Program-made: the position numbers and the translations under genes
The notes under the pieces: generated by a model
Databases searched by the model: none
What the model saw: only the letters and a program-made list of their open reading frames with translations
What the model was told of the DNA's origin: nothing
Source: Maritimibacter dapengensis
GTDB taxonomy: Bacteria > Pseudomonadota > Alphaproteobacteria > Rhodobacterales > Rhodobacteraceae
DNA length: 64,000 nucleotides
Reading direction: 5' to 3'
Assembly: GCF_019218265.1 (NCBI RefSeq)
Contig: NZ_JAHUZE010000001.1
Location: forward strand, 868,001-932,000
Shown: positions 1-7,115 of the stretch, in pieces
Position numbering within the stretch: position 1 is the first letter of the stretch
Layout of the letters: each line of letters begins with the position of its first letter

Positions 1-1
1 C

Positions 2-268
2 TATCATATTCTGTTCGACCGGCATCAGATCCTGATCTCGATGAACCTTGCGTCCGAGAGCTTTTACCCGGGTGGCGTCGGGTTGACGGCGTTCGAAGAC
101 GGGGTGCGTGAAGAGATATTGACGCTGTTTCCCGAATTGCGAAGCCTCGACGGGGCGTATGGGCCATCGGCGCGGGACGTGTTGAAGCGCTATGAAGCGG
201 CGCTTTTGAAGCACGCGCTGAAGCCGGAACCGGCGTTGAAACGACTGCTCGCGTCCCGCGCAGCATAG
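2..268 (+). CDS. Hint-domain protein, C-terminal fragment (5' end outside window)
   Basis: The reading frame is already open at the window edge, so this is the tail of a longer gene; the internal ATG at 41 is not its start. The visible residues begin YHILFDRHQILIS and continue ESFYPG, then LFPEL, a pattern I know from the C-terminal strand-and-helix part of the Hedgehog/Intein (Hint) domain proteins that are abundant in Rhodobacteraceae. In that family the Hint domain is thought to self-cleave or process an N-terminal secreted part. The N-terminal region and the catalytic cysteine lie outside the window, so activity cannot be judged. A 7-bp hairpin with a 6-nt loop (302-321) lies 34 bp downstream but has no T-run. 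Confidence 0.6.
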   Translation, partial: YHILFDRHQILISMNLASESFYPGGVGLTAFEDGVREEILTLFPELRSLDGAYGPSARDVLKRYEAALLKHALKPEPALKRLLASRAA

Positions 269-733
269 ATCCTTTCCTGAAACTTCGGCGAAGATGCGAA
301 TCCTCCCCATTTCTGGGGAGGTGCGTGATGTGTACGGGATGGTGTAATACACGTATAGATTGCGAAGCGAGACTTCGCCGCCCACCTGCGCGAGCGGGGG
401 TGCGAGTTTTGAGCGATCTTCGTGTAAGGCGCTCTAAAGGTTAACAATTTGTTTCCACTTTAAGGTGCAAATTTAAGAAAAACTTTCGCAAAAGTTGTAA
501 TTTCGGGTTGCGCTACTCCCTTCATGGTTGTTAACAAGAGGATGCAAGCAGCAGACCGACTGTCGGCTCCGGCGAACACCCACCCCACCCCTCGCTCCCT
601 CGCCGGGGCCGGCAGTCACCCTCTCGCAGAGATCTCTGCAATTCACATCGAAAGCCGCTCCCATCGGGGGCGGTTTTCTCTTGTAAACGCCCGGCGACTT
701 GTCGATATATCGGGACGTCAGAAGGAGGCTTTC
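269..733. other. 465-bp intergenic region, AT-rich block plus terminator
   Basis: No convincing protein gene is seen. The stretch holds a GC hairpin at 302-321 (arms cctcccc/ggggagg), an unusually AT-rich block at about 435-515 containing the inverted repeat AACTTT-N4-AAAGTT (481-496), a C-rich stretch at 578-600, and a terminator-like hairpin at 655-677. The AT-rich block followed about 150 bp later by a terminator would suit a small RNA on the plus strand, but no clear promoter hexamers are visible. Confidence 0.4.
655..681 (+). terminator. Rho-independent terminator, plus strand
   Basis: Stem 655-662 (CCGCTCCC) pairs with 666-673 (GGGGGCGG) around a 3-nt loop, with one T-G wobble, and is followed by TTTTCTCTT. 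It ends a transcript coming from the left, either the Hint gene or an unannotated small RNA, before the complex I gene. Confidence 0.6.
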
Positions 734-1045
734 ATGCGCGCTCGTATCTACAAACCGGCCCGGAATGCGATGACGTCCGGCCAGGCCAAGACCAAGCACT
801 GGGTTCTGGACGTGGTTTCCAGCGAGGCCAAGGATATCGACCCGCTGATGGGCTGGACCTCGTCCAAGGATACCGATCAACAGGTGCGGATGCGGTTTCC
901 GACGAAAGAGGCCGCGATCGCCTATGCCGAGAAGCACGGGATCGACGCCGTTGTGACCGAGCCGCACAAGCGTAAGCAGAACATCCGGCCCGGCGGCTAC
1001 GGCGACAATTTCGCGACCAACCGGCGTCAGGTCTGGACGCACTGA
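734..1045 (+). CDS. ETC complex I subunit, NDUFS4-like (18 kDa accessory subunit family)
   Basis: A 103-residue protein matching the bacterial relatives of mitochondrial NDUFS4, an accessory subunit on the peripheral arm of NADH:quinone oxidoreductase. Diagnostic pieces are the N-terminal [14 protein letters not shown], then HWVLDV, the [10 protein letters not shown] block at about residues 36-45, [19 protein letters not shown], and a C-terminal DNF...R..WTH. The ATG at 734 is chosen because GAAGGAGG lies at 721-728 at normal spacing and because the protein then matches the family length; the open frame reaches back to 524 without a good start. The gene stands alone here, away from a nuo operon, as is usual in alphaproteobacteria. 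Confidence 0.9.
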   Translation: MRARIYKPARNAMTSGQAKTKHWVLDVVSSEAKDIDPLMGWTSSKDTDQQVRMRFPTKEAAIAYAEKHGIDAVVTEPHKRKQNIRPGGYGDNFATNRRQVWTH

Positions 1046-1092
1046 ACGCTGACCGGGATTGCGCCGTGGCGGGGCCACGTCGCGGCGGCGAA

Positions 1093-1160
1093 GGCGGCTG
1101 TCGCCGCCTCTGGAGGATCTTCCTCCAGACCTCCTGAAGTATTTCCGGAACGGTGAAGGG
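1093..1160. repeat. Intergenic repeat, copy A (hairpins plus conserved tail)
   Basis: Two back-to-back hairpins (GGCGGC-TGTC-GCCGCC at 1093-1108; TCTGGAGGA-TCT-TCCTCCAGA at 1109-1129) are followed by a tail CTCCTGAAGTATTTCCGGAA ending in CGGTGAAGGG at 1131-1160. The tail closely resembles those at 25371-25402 and 60276-60310, always right after GC hairpins. It probably acts as a terminator or mRNA-stabilising element. Confidence 0.6.
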
Positions 1161-1192
1161 AAACCTTCGGGGACGGAGGGCGTTCATTTTCC

Positions 1193-1933
1193 ATGGACAG
1201 GTCGGACAATTCCGTTTTCGAGACGCTGAGAGCCGTGACCCGACGGGTCGAGACATTGACGCTCGTCGTCGTTCTGTGCGTCGCCGGGGCGCTCTGGGCT
1301 TTCGTGGCGCTTGCTGCCGAAATGATCGAGGGCGATCTGCATGGGTTCGATGAAACGCTGTTGATGGCGCTCCGGGTCGATGGAGATCCGGCGGAAGCGA
1401 TTGGCGGCACCGCGGTTCAGACGATGATGCGGGATGTGACGGCGATGGGAGGCATTACCGTTCTGACGCTACTGACCCTGACCGTGCTCGCCTATCTCGT
1501 CTTGCGCCGTCAACGCGCCTCGGCGCTGTTTCTAGGGGTTGCCGTGGTCGGTGGTCAGGCTTTGTCGCATCTGGCGAAGCTCGGGTTCGACCGGCCGCGC
1601 CCCGATCTCGTCCCGCATGGGGTGGACGTGGCGACGGCGTCGTTCCCGTCGGGACATTCGATGATGGCGACCGTCACCTATCTGACGCTGGCCGTGATGC
1701 TGGCGCGGCAGGAGAAGCGGCTGCGTATAAGGGCGTTCTATATCGCTGTGGCCGCGCTGGTGGCGCTGTCGGTCGGCGTGAGCCGGGTCTATCTCGGTGT
1801 GCATTGGCCGTCGGACGTGCTTGCCGGCTGGACGCTCGGCACGACCTGGGCGCTTCTGGTCTGGCTCGTGGCGCGCTGGCTGGAACGGCAGGGGCGGATC
1901 GAGCCGGAAACGCGGGTGGTCAGTCGAGATTGA
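1193..1933 (+). CDS. PAP2-family phosphatase, membrane
   Basis: A 246-residue polytopic membrane protein of the type 2 phosphatidic acid phosphatase superfamily. The three signature motifs are in order: KLGFDRPRP (K-x6-RP) at about residues 128-136, FPSGH at about 152-156, and SRVYLGVHWPSDVLAG (SR-x5-H-x3-D) at about 200-215. About six hydrophobic segments surround them, placing the active site at the periplasmic face. Substrates in this family include phosphatidic acid, phosphatidylglycerophosphate and undecaprenyl pyrophosphate; which applies cannot be read from sequence. Its last 14 bp overlap the 3' end of the convergent hydrolase gene. An unrelated PAP2_3-type protein is encoded at 40094-41095. 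Confidence 0.85.
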   Translation: MDRSDNSVFETLRAVTRRVETLTLVVVLCVAGALWAFVALAAEMIEGDLHGFDETLLMALRVDGDPAEAIGGTAVQTMMRDVTAMGGITVLTLLTLTVLAYLVLRRQRASALFLGVAVVGGQALSHLAKLGFDRPRPDLVPHGVDVATASFPSGHSMMATVTYLTLAVMLARQEKRLRIRAFYIAVAALVALSVGVSRVYLGVHWPSDVLAGWTLGTTWALLVWLVARWLERQGRIEPETRVVSRD

Positions 1934-2681
1934 GGAAGGCGCGCAGGGCGGCTTCGAATTCGCGGGGTTTTTCGGCGTGGAGCCAGTGGCCTGCGCCGGG
2001 GATCTTGGCCTGTTTCGCTTCGGGGAAGAGGCGTTTGATCTCTTCGCGGTGTTCGGGGCGCACGTAGTCGGATTGTCCGCCGGAGAGGAAGAAGGTCGGG
2101 CCCGAAAAGCTGCCGGACATCTCGGGGAAGCCCGTGATGACATCCATGTCGCGTGCGAGCGTGTCGAGGTTCAGTTTCCAGCTTTTCCCCCTGACATCCA
2201 GAGATTGCAGAAGAAAGGCGCGGGTTTCTCGCTCTTCGACGCTGTCGGCCAGTGCGGCGTCGGCGTCCGAGCGGGTCTCGATCTGCGAGAGGTCGAGGGC
2301 CTGCATCGCTTCGATCAGGTGGAGCTGGGAATGACCGTAGGCGGTGGGCGCGATATCGGCCACGACGAGTGCGCGCACGAGGTCGGGATGGGTGAGGGCG
2401 AGGACCATTGCGGCTTTGCCGCCCATGGAGTGACCGATGACGTCGGCCGAGCCGCCCTCGGATCGGATCACCTCGGCGAGGTCTTCGGCCATTTCCGGGT
2501 AGCTTTGACTGTCGGCCCGGAACGAGTCGCCGTGGTTGCGCATGTCCACCGTGATGACGCGGCGCACCTTGGCGAGCCGTTTGGCGATGACGCCCCAGTT
2601 GCGCCCGGAGCCGAACAGGCCGTGGACGATGAGGATGGGCGGTTCGGTTTGGTCGTTGCCGAGGGTCTGGGTCGCGAGCAT
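1920..2681 (-). CDS. alpha/beta-fold hydrolase (YbfF-like esterase)
   Basis: A 253-residue alpha/beta hydrolase without a signal peptide. Visible elements are the oxyanion-hole HGLFGSGRNW at about residues 20-29, DMRNHG at 46-51, the nucleophile elbow GHSMGGK with Ser85, and the catalytic histidine in GAGHWLHAEKP near the C-terminus. The arrangement matches the YbfF/acyl-CoA esterase-like branch that cleaves short-chain esters or thioesters; the true substrate is unknown. The gene is convergent with the PAP2 gene, sharing 14 bp of 3' end, and is divergent from the small membrane protein gene at 2740. No good Shine-Dalgarno is visible before the chosen ATG. Confidence 0.85.
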   Translation of the reverse strand: MLATQTLGNDQTEPPILIVHGLFGSGRNWGVIAKRLAKVRRVITVDMRNHGDSFRADSQSYPEMAEDLAEVIRSEGGSADVIGHSMGGKAAMVLALTHPDLVRALVVADIAPTAYGHSQLHLIEAMQALDLSQIETRSDADAALADSVEERETRAFLLQSLDVRGKSWKLNLDTLARDMDVITGFPEMSGSFSGPTFFLSGGQSDYVRPEHREEIKRLFPEAKQAKIPGAGHWLHAEKPREFEAALRAFLNLD

Positions 2682-2739
2682 GTGGGAGATGTAACGCGGG
2701 GCCGTTGAGGGGGAAAGGGGTTTGGATTAAAGAAGCGCC

Positions 2740-3102
2740 ATGGATTTGCACGATCGCGCCGAGAAGCTGGCTGCATTGATGGAAGAACGCCTCGATATCC
2801 GGGGCGAGGGGCTGGCGGCCAAGTATCGCCGGTCGGGGCGGCGCGTGCCGGCCTGGGTCAAGCGGGAGATCGCGCCGTTGATCGAGGCGCTGGACCTCGC
2901 TGAGCATCCGAAGCTCTTGCCCCGTGTCGATATGGAACGGATCGAGGCGGGGGCGGCGAAAGCGGAGACCTGGCTCAAGACCGTGGACCCATGGGACCGG
3001 CGTAAGGGGATCGTGCTGCATTGGCTGGCGGGAAACGCGATGATGCTGATCCTTGTCGGGGTCGGTGTCGTCGCGCTCATGGCCTGGCGCGGGCTTCTGT
3101 AA
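2740..3102 (+). CDS. Hypothetical protein with C-terminal membrane anchor
   Basis: A 120-residue protein I cannot assign to a named family. The first 95 residues are charged and helical, with a basic stretch KYRRSGRRVPAWVKRE near residues 28-43. Residues about 98-118 form a single hydrophobic segment ending WRGLL, so the protein is predicted to be tail-anchored in the inner membrane with its soluble part in the cytoplasm. It starts 58 bp from the divergent hydrolase gene and is convergent with glyA. Orthologues of this kind appear to be a lineage-specific Rhodobacterales protein, but that is memory and not something the sequence shows. Confidence 0.65.
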   Translation: MDLHDRAEKLAALMEERLDIRGEGLAAKYRRSGRRVPAWVKREIAPLIEALDLAEHPKLLPRVDMERIEAGAAKAETWLKTVDPWDRRKGIVLHWLAGNAMMLILVGVGVVALMAWRGLL

Positions 3103-3103
3103 C

Positions 3104-3142
3104 GAAAACGGCGCGCCTCGAAGGACGCGCCGCCGTTTTGCC
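3104..3142. terminator. Bidirectional terminator hairpin between convergent genes
   Basis: AAAACGGCG (3106-3114) pairs with CGCCGTTTT (3132-3140 region) with further GC pairing and a 3-nt bulge inside; the A-run and T-run at the stem base allow termination in both directions, for the 2740 gene and for glyA. Confidence 0.6.
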
Positions 3143-3154
3143 GGGTGATCCGGT

Positions 3155-4447
3155 TTAGTGGTTCGGGTAGACCGGGAAGGCTTCGCAAAGTGCCGCCACT
3201 TTGCCTTTCACGGCGTCTTCCACCGCGCCATTGTCGTCTTCGCCATTGGCGGCGAGACCGTCGACGACTTCGACGATGAGATCGGCAATCTGGCGGAATT
3301 CATCCTCGCCGAAGCCGCGGGTCGTGCCCGCCGGGGTGCCGAGGCGGATGCCCGAAGTGACCGTCGGTTTTTCCGGGTCGAAGGGGATGCCGTTCTTGTT
3401 GCAGGTGATATGCGCACGCCCGAGGGCTTTCTCGGTCGCGTTGCCCTTCACGCCCTTGGGACGCAGGTCGACGAGCATGACGTGGGTGTCGGTGCCGCCG
3501 GTGACGATGTCGAGCCCGCCTTTCATGAGCTGGTCGGCCAGTGCCACGGCGTTGGCGCGCACGGCTTTCTGGTAGGTCTTGAACTCCGGCTGAAGCGCCT
3601 CGCCGAAGGCCACGGCCTTGGCGGCGATGACGTGCATCAGCGGACCACCCTGAATGCCGGGGAAGATGGCCGAGTTCACCTTCTTGGCGATCTCTTCGTT
3701 GTTGGTCAGGATCATGCCGCCGCGCGGGCCGCGCAGGGTCTTGTGCGTCGTGGTGGTGGCCACGTCGGCATACGGGAAGGGCGAGGGGTGCTCGCCTGCG
3801 GCCACGAGACCGGCGAAGTGGGCCATGTCGACCATCAGGTAGGCGCCGACCGCATCGGCGATTTCGCGGAATTTGGCGAAGTCGATCTGACGCGGGATGG
3901 CCGAGCCACCCGCGATGATGAGTTTCGGCTGGTGTTCTTTCGCCAGCGCTTCGACTTCGTCGTAGTCGATCAGGTTGTCCTGCTTGCGCACGCCGTACTG
4001 GATCGCGTTGAACCATTTGCCCGACTGGTTGGGCGGCGCGCCGTGGGTCAGGTGACCGCCGGAGGCGAGGTTCATGCCGAGGATGGTGTCGCCCGGCTTG
4101 ATCAGCGCGGTGAAGGCACCCTGGTTGGCCTGCGATCCGGAGTTGGGCTGCACGTTCGCGAAACTCACGCCGAAGAGTTCCTTGGCGCGTTCGATGGCGA
4201 GGTTCTCGGCCACGTCGACGAATTGGCACCCGCCATAGTAGCGGCGACCGGGATAGCCTTCGGCGTATTTGTTGGTCATGACCGAGCCCTGCGCCTCCAT
4301 GACGGCGGCTGACACGATGTTCTCGGACGCGATCAACTCGATCTCGTCGCGCTGACGCCCAAGCTCACCGGTGATCGAGGCCCAGATCTCGGGGTCACGG
4401 TCGGCGAGGCTTTCGGTGAAAAAGCCCGGGCTGCGGATATCCTTCAT
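3155..4447 (-). CDS. glyA: Serine hydroxymethyltransferase
   Basis: A 430-residue PLP enzyme that interconverts serine and glycine while charging tetrahydrofolate to 5,10-methylene-THF, the main source of one-carbon units. The PLP lysine is Lys236 in [20 protein letters not shown], the [13 protein letters not shown] block at about 61-73 and [11 protein letters not shown] at about 98-108 are also present, and the length is normal. The frame extends upstream to 4591, but the ATG at 4447 ([10 protein letters not shown]) is preceded by AGGAGA at proper spacing and matches family N-termini. It is divergent from nadK; a 14-bp palindrome lies between the two starts. I saw no glycine or THF riboswitch fold in the leader. 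Confidence 0.97.
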   Translation of the reverse strand: MKDIRSPGFFTESLADRDPEIWASITGELGRQRDEIELIASENIVSAAVMEAQGSVMTNKYAEGYPGRRYYGGCQFVDVAENLAIERAKELFGVSFANVQPNSGSQANQGAFTALIKPGDTILGMNLASGGHLTHGAPPNQSGKWFNAIQYGVRKQDNLIDYDEVEALAKEHQPKLIIAGGSAIPRQIDFAKFREIADAVGAYLMVDMAHFAGLVAAGEHPSPFPYADVATTTTHKTLRGPRGGMILTNNEEIAKKVNSAIFPGIQGGPLMHVIAAKAVAFGEALQPEFKTYQKAVRANAVALADQLMKGGLDIVTGGTDTHVMLVDLRPKGVKGNATEKALGRAHITCNKNGIPFDPEKPTVTSGIRLGTPAGTTRGFGEDEFRQIADLIVEVVDGLAANGEDDNGAVEDAVKGKVAALCEAFPVYPNH

Positions 4448-4526
4448 GACGCGGTCTCCTGTCTGTCGATGCGTGGCATTTACGCGATATTTGGCGGGGC
4501 GGGAAGGGTCACGGGGGTTCAATTGC

Positions 4527-4540
4527 GACCTCGTGAGGTC
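4527..4540. promoter_or_regulatory. Palindrome between glyA and nadK
   Basis: GACCTC-GT-GAGGTC, 6-bp perfect arms with a 2-bp centre, lies 80 bp upstream of glyA and 77 bp upstream of nadK. It could be an operator for either gene or a small hairpin in the glyA leader. Confidence 0.35.
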
Positions 4541-4616
4541 CAATCTGGTCCTCTGGTGAAACTTGTGCTTCTTTCGGAACCAAGCGACCATAGCGGGAAA
4601 CCCGGGAAAGGACGAT

Positions 4617-5378
4617 ATGGGACCGAAACTGGCTTTCCTGGCCTCGGATGGGGCGTCGGCGCAGAAAGCGCGGGCGGAACTGGTCGAACGCTATGGCCAT
4701 CATGCGCCGGATTCGGCGGATGTCATCGTCGCGCTAGGCGGCGACGGGTTCATGCTCGAGGTGTTGCATTCGACGCAGGAGCTGGACGTGCCGGTCTATG
4801 GCATGAACCGGGGCACGGTTGGCTTCCTGATGAATGAATTCGCGGTCGAAGGGCTGGAAGAGCGGCTGGGCGATGCGGAGCTCGAGGTCATCAACCCGCT
4901 CAGGATGCGTGCGACCCAGTCCGACGGCAGCGTGCGCGAAGCGCTTGCGATCAACGAGGTGTCGATGCTTCGGGCCGGACCGCAGGCGGCGAAGCTGGCG
5001 ATTAGCGTGGACGGGCGTCAGCGGATGTCGCTGTTGATCTGCGACGGGGCCATTCTGGCGACTCCGGCGGGGTCGACGGCCTATAATTATTCGGCACATG
5101 GGCCGATCCTGCCCATCGGGTCGGATGTGCTCGCGCTGACCGCCATTGCGCCATTTCGCCCGAGACGCTGGCGGGGGGCGTTGCTTCCCAAGGCGGCGAA
5201 GGTGCGGTTCGACGTGCTGGAGCCGGAGAAGCGCCCGGTCATGGCGGATGCGGACAGCCGATCCGCAGGTGTCGTGACGGCGGTTGAGGTGGAGAGCGCC
5301 CAGGACATTCGCCACAAGGTGTTGTTCGATCCGGGCCACGGGCTGGAAGAACGTCTGATCCGCGAACAATTCGTCTGA
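4617..5378 (+). CDS. nadK: NAD kinase
   Basis: A 253-residue cytoplasmic kinase that phosphorylates NAD to NADP. The family hallmark GGDG is at residues 41-44 ([14 protein letters not shown]), followed by [14 protein letters not shown], the NE motif in [11 protein letters not shown] near residue 117, and [16 protein letters not shown] near 155-170. The length is typical of the short alphaproteobacterial form without an N-terminal extension. The ATG at 4617 is preferred over the frame's first ATG at 4563 because GGAAAGGA precedes it at normal spacing and family members begin at this point. The gene is followed by a convergent regulator gene after about 40 bp. Confidence 0.95.
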   Translation: MGPKLAFLASDGASAQKARAELVERYGHHAPDSADVIVALGGDGFMLEVLHSTQELDVPVYGMNRGTVGFLMNEFAVEGLEERLGDAELEVINPLRMRATQSDGSVREALAINEVSMLRAGPQAAKLAISVDGRQRMSLLICDGAILATPAGSTAYNYSAHGPILPIGSDVLALTAIAPFRPRRWRGALLPKAAKVRFDVLEPEKRPVMADADSRSAGVVTAVEVESAQDIRHKVLFDPGHGLEERLIREQFV

Positions 5379-5418
5379 TGACGAACTGCGGTACGTGGCG
5401 GGCGCAGGTCGCGGGCTT

Positions 5419-6888
5419 TCAGGGGTCTTCGTCTTCTGTCCAGCCTTCGCGTTTGCGATAGATCGTCGAGGGAGACACGTCCAGGACGCGCGCCGCACGC
5501 GGGATGGAGCCGTCTTCGGCGGCGATGGTCGCCTCGATCACGGCGCGTTCGATGTCGGCCAGTCGTTGACCCAAGAGCGCACCGAGGCCGGCAACCGACC
5601 CGGTTGGACTTCGCGCTGGATTCTGTTCGCTGCGGCCCGCCGATAGCCTGGCCTGCGCACGATCCGTGACGAGCGCGACTGGCAGGTTTTCAGCGGTGAC
5701 ACGGAGCCCACCGGCGGTGAGCACCAGCCCGCGCAGCACGTTTTCCAGCTCACGCAAATTGCCGGGCCAGTCGTAGGAGAGCAGAGACCGGCGCGCGGCG
5801 GCGGTCAGGAGCGGGAGGGCGCGATCTTCGCGCGCGGCGACCCGCGCCAGGGTGGATTCCAGGAGGAAGGGGAGGTCCTCGCGCCGCATGCGCAAGGGCG
5901 GCAGGACCAATTCGATCACGTTGAGCGCGAAATAGAGGTCTTCTCGCAGGAGGCCATTGTCGACCAGCTCTGCGGCCGGGGCCGAGAGCGACGCGACGAG
6001 GCGCGGTCGATCCGGGAGGGCAGAGGCCTCGAGTTCCTGGACGAGAGCGAGGAGGCGCATCTGGGCTCGGTTGTCGAACGCGTCGAGACGGTCGAGAAAC
6101 AGCGTGCCTCCGCTGGCGCGCGCGATCTCGGATTGCGCGTCGGCTGCGCCGGGTTCGATGCGGGTAAGGCATTCCGTCCCGTCCAGACGGGCGCAATCCA
6201 CCGCGACGAAGGGACCGGATGCACGCGGCGATGCGTTGTGCAGGGCGCGTGCCAGCGACGTGCGGCCTGTGCCCACTTCGCCCGTGATCAGCACGGGCGC
6301 TTCGGAAGTCGAGATGGCGCGGATCTTGTCGAACAGCGCGCGCATGGCCGGGGAGCGCCCGATCAGACCGTGAAACGTCGACGGGGTATCGGTCGGACGA
6401 AATGGTCGTGTCTGCAGCGTCGAGGGCGATGGCGCGAGCGGGGGCGGTTGCGTGGAACCGCCGCGCCGTGCGAGCGCATTGCGCAGGGTGCGTTCAAGCC
6501 GGGATTCCGAGAACGGCAAGAAAAGGCAGTCCTCGGCACCGCCGCGCATGGCCGTCGCCGCGTCGTTGATCTGGTCGTGGCGTGCGATCACGACGACCGC
6601 CGGTGGGTGACTACGGTCCATGCAAGTGGTCAGCGCGGGCAGCAAGGACTCATCGCCGATCCAGAGCGACATGACGATGAGGTCGACGTCCACCTCGTCG
6701 CAGATCCGTTTTGCGTCATCGACAGAGGTGACTCGAACGGGGATGAACCCGAGGTCGTTAAGGATTTCGTCGGGAATGACGGCGGAGAGGTCGTCATCAC
6801 CGACGATGAGGGCGCGGCCGCGGTCCTCGGGAGCAGGCGTCATCTTGTCGGACGGTCCGTCCGGGGAAACATTCGTGCCGCTGGTCAC
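5419..6888 (-). CDS. NtrC-like regulator with degenerate receiver and AAA+ domains
   Basis: A 489-residue protein with the layout of a sigma54 response regulator: receiver-like domain (about 25-138), AAA+ domain (about 173-395), Fis-type helix-turn-helix (about 445-483, ending ARVLDVSPSTIYRKR). Key residues are gone. The phosphoacceptor Asp is Ser74 (DLIVMSLW), and the conserved KPF lysine is Leu124. Walker A reads GEVGTGRT (203-210) with Arg for Lys, Walker B reads GGTLFLDRL with Arg267 for the catalytic Glu, and the GAFTGA loop that contacts sigma54 is absent between CARLDG and GGTLFLD. It therefore probably neither takes a phosphate nor remodels sigma54; like Rhodobacter NtrC it may work with sigma70, or as a repressor. 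The start is GTG 6888 (AGAGG upstream); ATG 6843 is an alternative. No kinase gene is adjacent. Confidence 0.85.
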   Translation of the reverse strand: MTSGTNVSPDGPSDKMTPAPEDRGRALIVGDDDLSAVIPDEILNDLGFIPVRVTSVDDAKRICDEVDVDLIVMSLWIGDESLLPALTTCMDRSHPPAVVVIARHDQINDAATAMRGGAEDCLFLPFSESRLERTLRNALARRGGSTQPPPLAPSPSTLQTRPFRPTDTPSTFHGLIGRSPAMRALFDKIRAISTSEAPVLITGEVGTGRTSLARALHNASPRASGPFVAVDCARLDGTECLTRIEPGAADAQSEIARASGGTLFLDRLDAFDNRAQMRLLALVQELEASALPDRPRLVASLSAPAAELVDNGLLREDLYFALNVIELVLPPLRMRREDLPFLLESTLARVAAREDRALPLLTAAARRSLLSYDWPGNLRELENVLRGLVLTAGGLRVTAENLPVALVTDRAQARLSAGRSEQNPARSPTGSVAGLGALLGQRLADIERAVIEATIAAEDGSIPRAARVLDVSPSTIYRKREGWTEDEDP

Positions 6889-7059
6889 GAGGCACCTCTA
6901 ATTCGTAAAAATATCTTAGCAACTTTTAAGCATTACCGAGGACACAGCGTCTCAATAAACGTTTCGGATTACCAGAGGCATTCGACCGTCGTGCCGGAAC
7001 AATTGTGTTTCCGAATGCGGGTCAATTAACCAAGAATTGCGGCAATGATGTCGTTGGGG

Positions 7060-7089
7060 AAATAAAAAACGCACCCCGCAGGGTGCGTT
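7060..7089 (-). terminator. Rho-independent terminator of prpE
   Basis: A perfect 9-bp stem (7068-7076 with 7081-7089, core AACGCACCC) around a 4-nt loop, followed on the minus strand by TTTTTTATT. It lies 27 bp after the prpE stop. Confidence 0.9.
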
Positions 7090-7115
7090 CCGGTTTTTGA
7101 GCGGCGGCGCTCGGT

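Noticed and set aside
3158-4312. 384-codon plus-strand frame over glyA
   Set aside because: Antisense shadow of glyA, no ribosome site or recognisable motif.
4448-4560. Glycine, THF or SAM/SAH riboswitch before glyA
   Set aside because: Only a 14-bp palindrome is present; no conserved riboswitch core or multi-helix layout seen.
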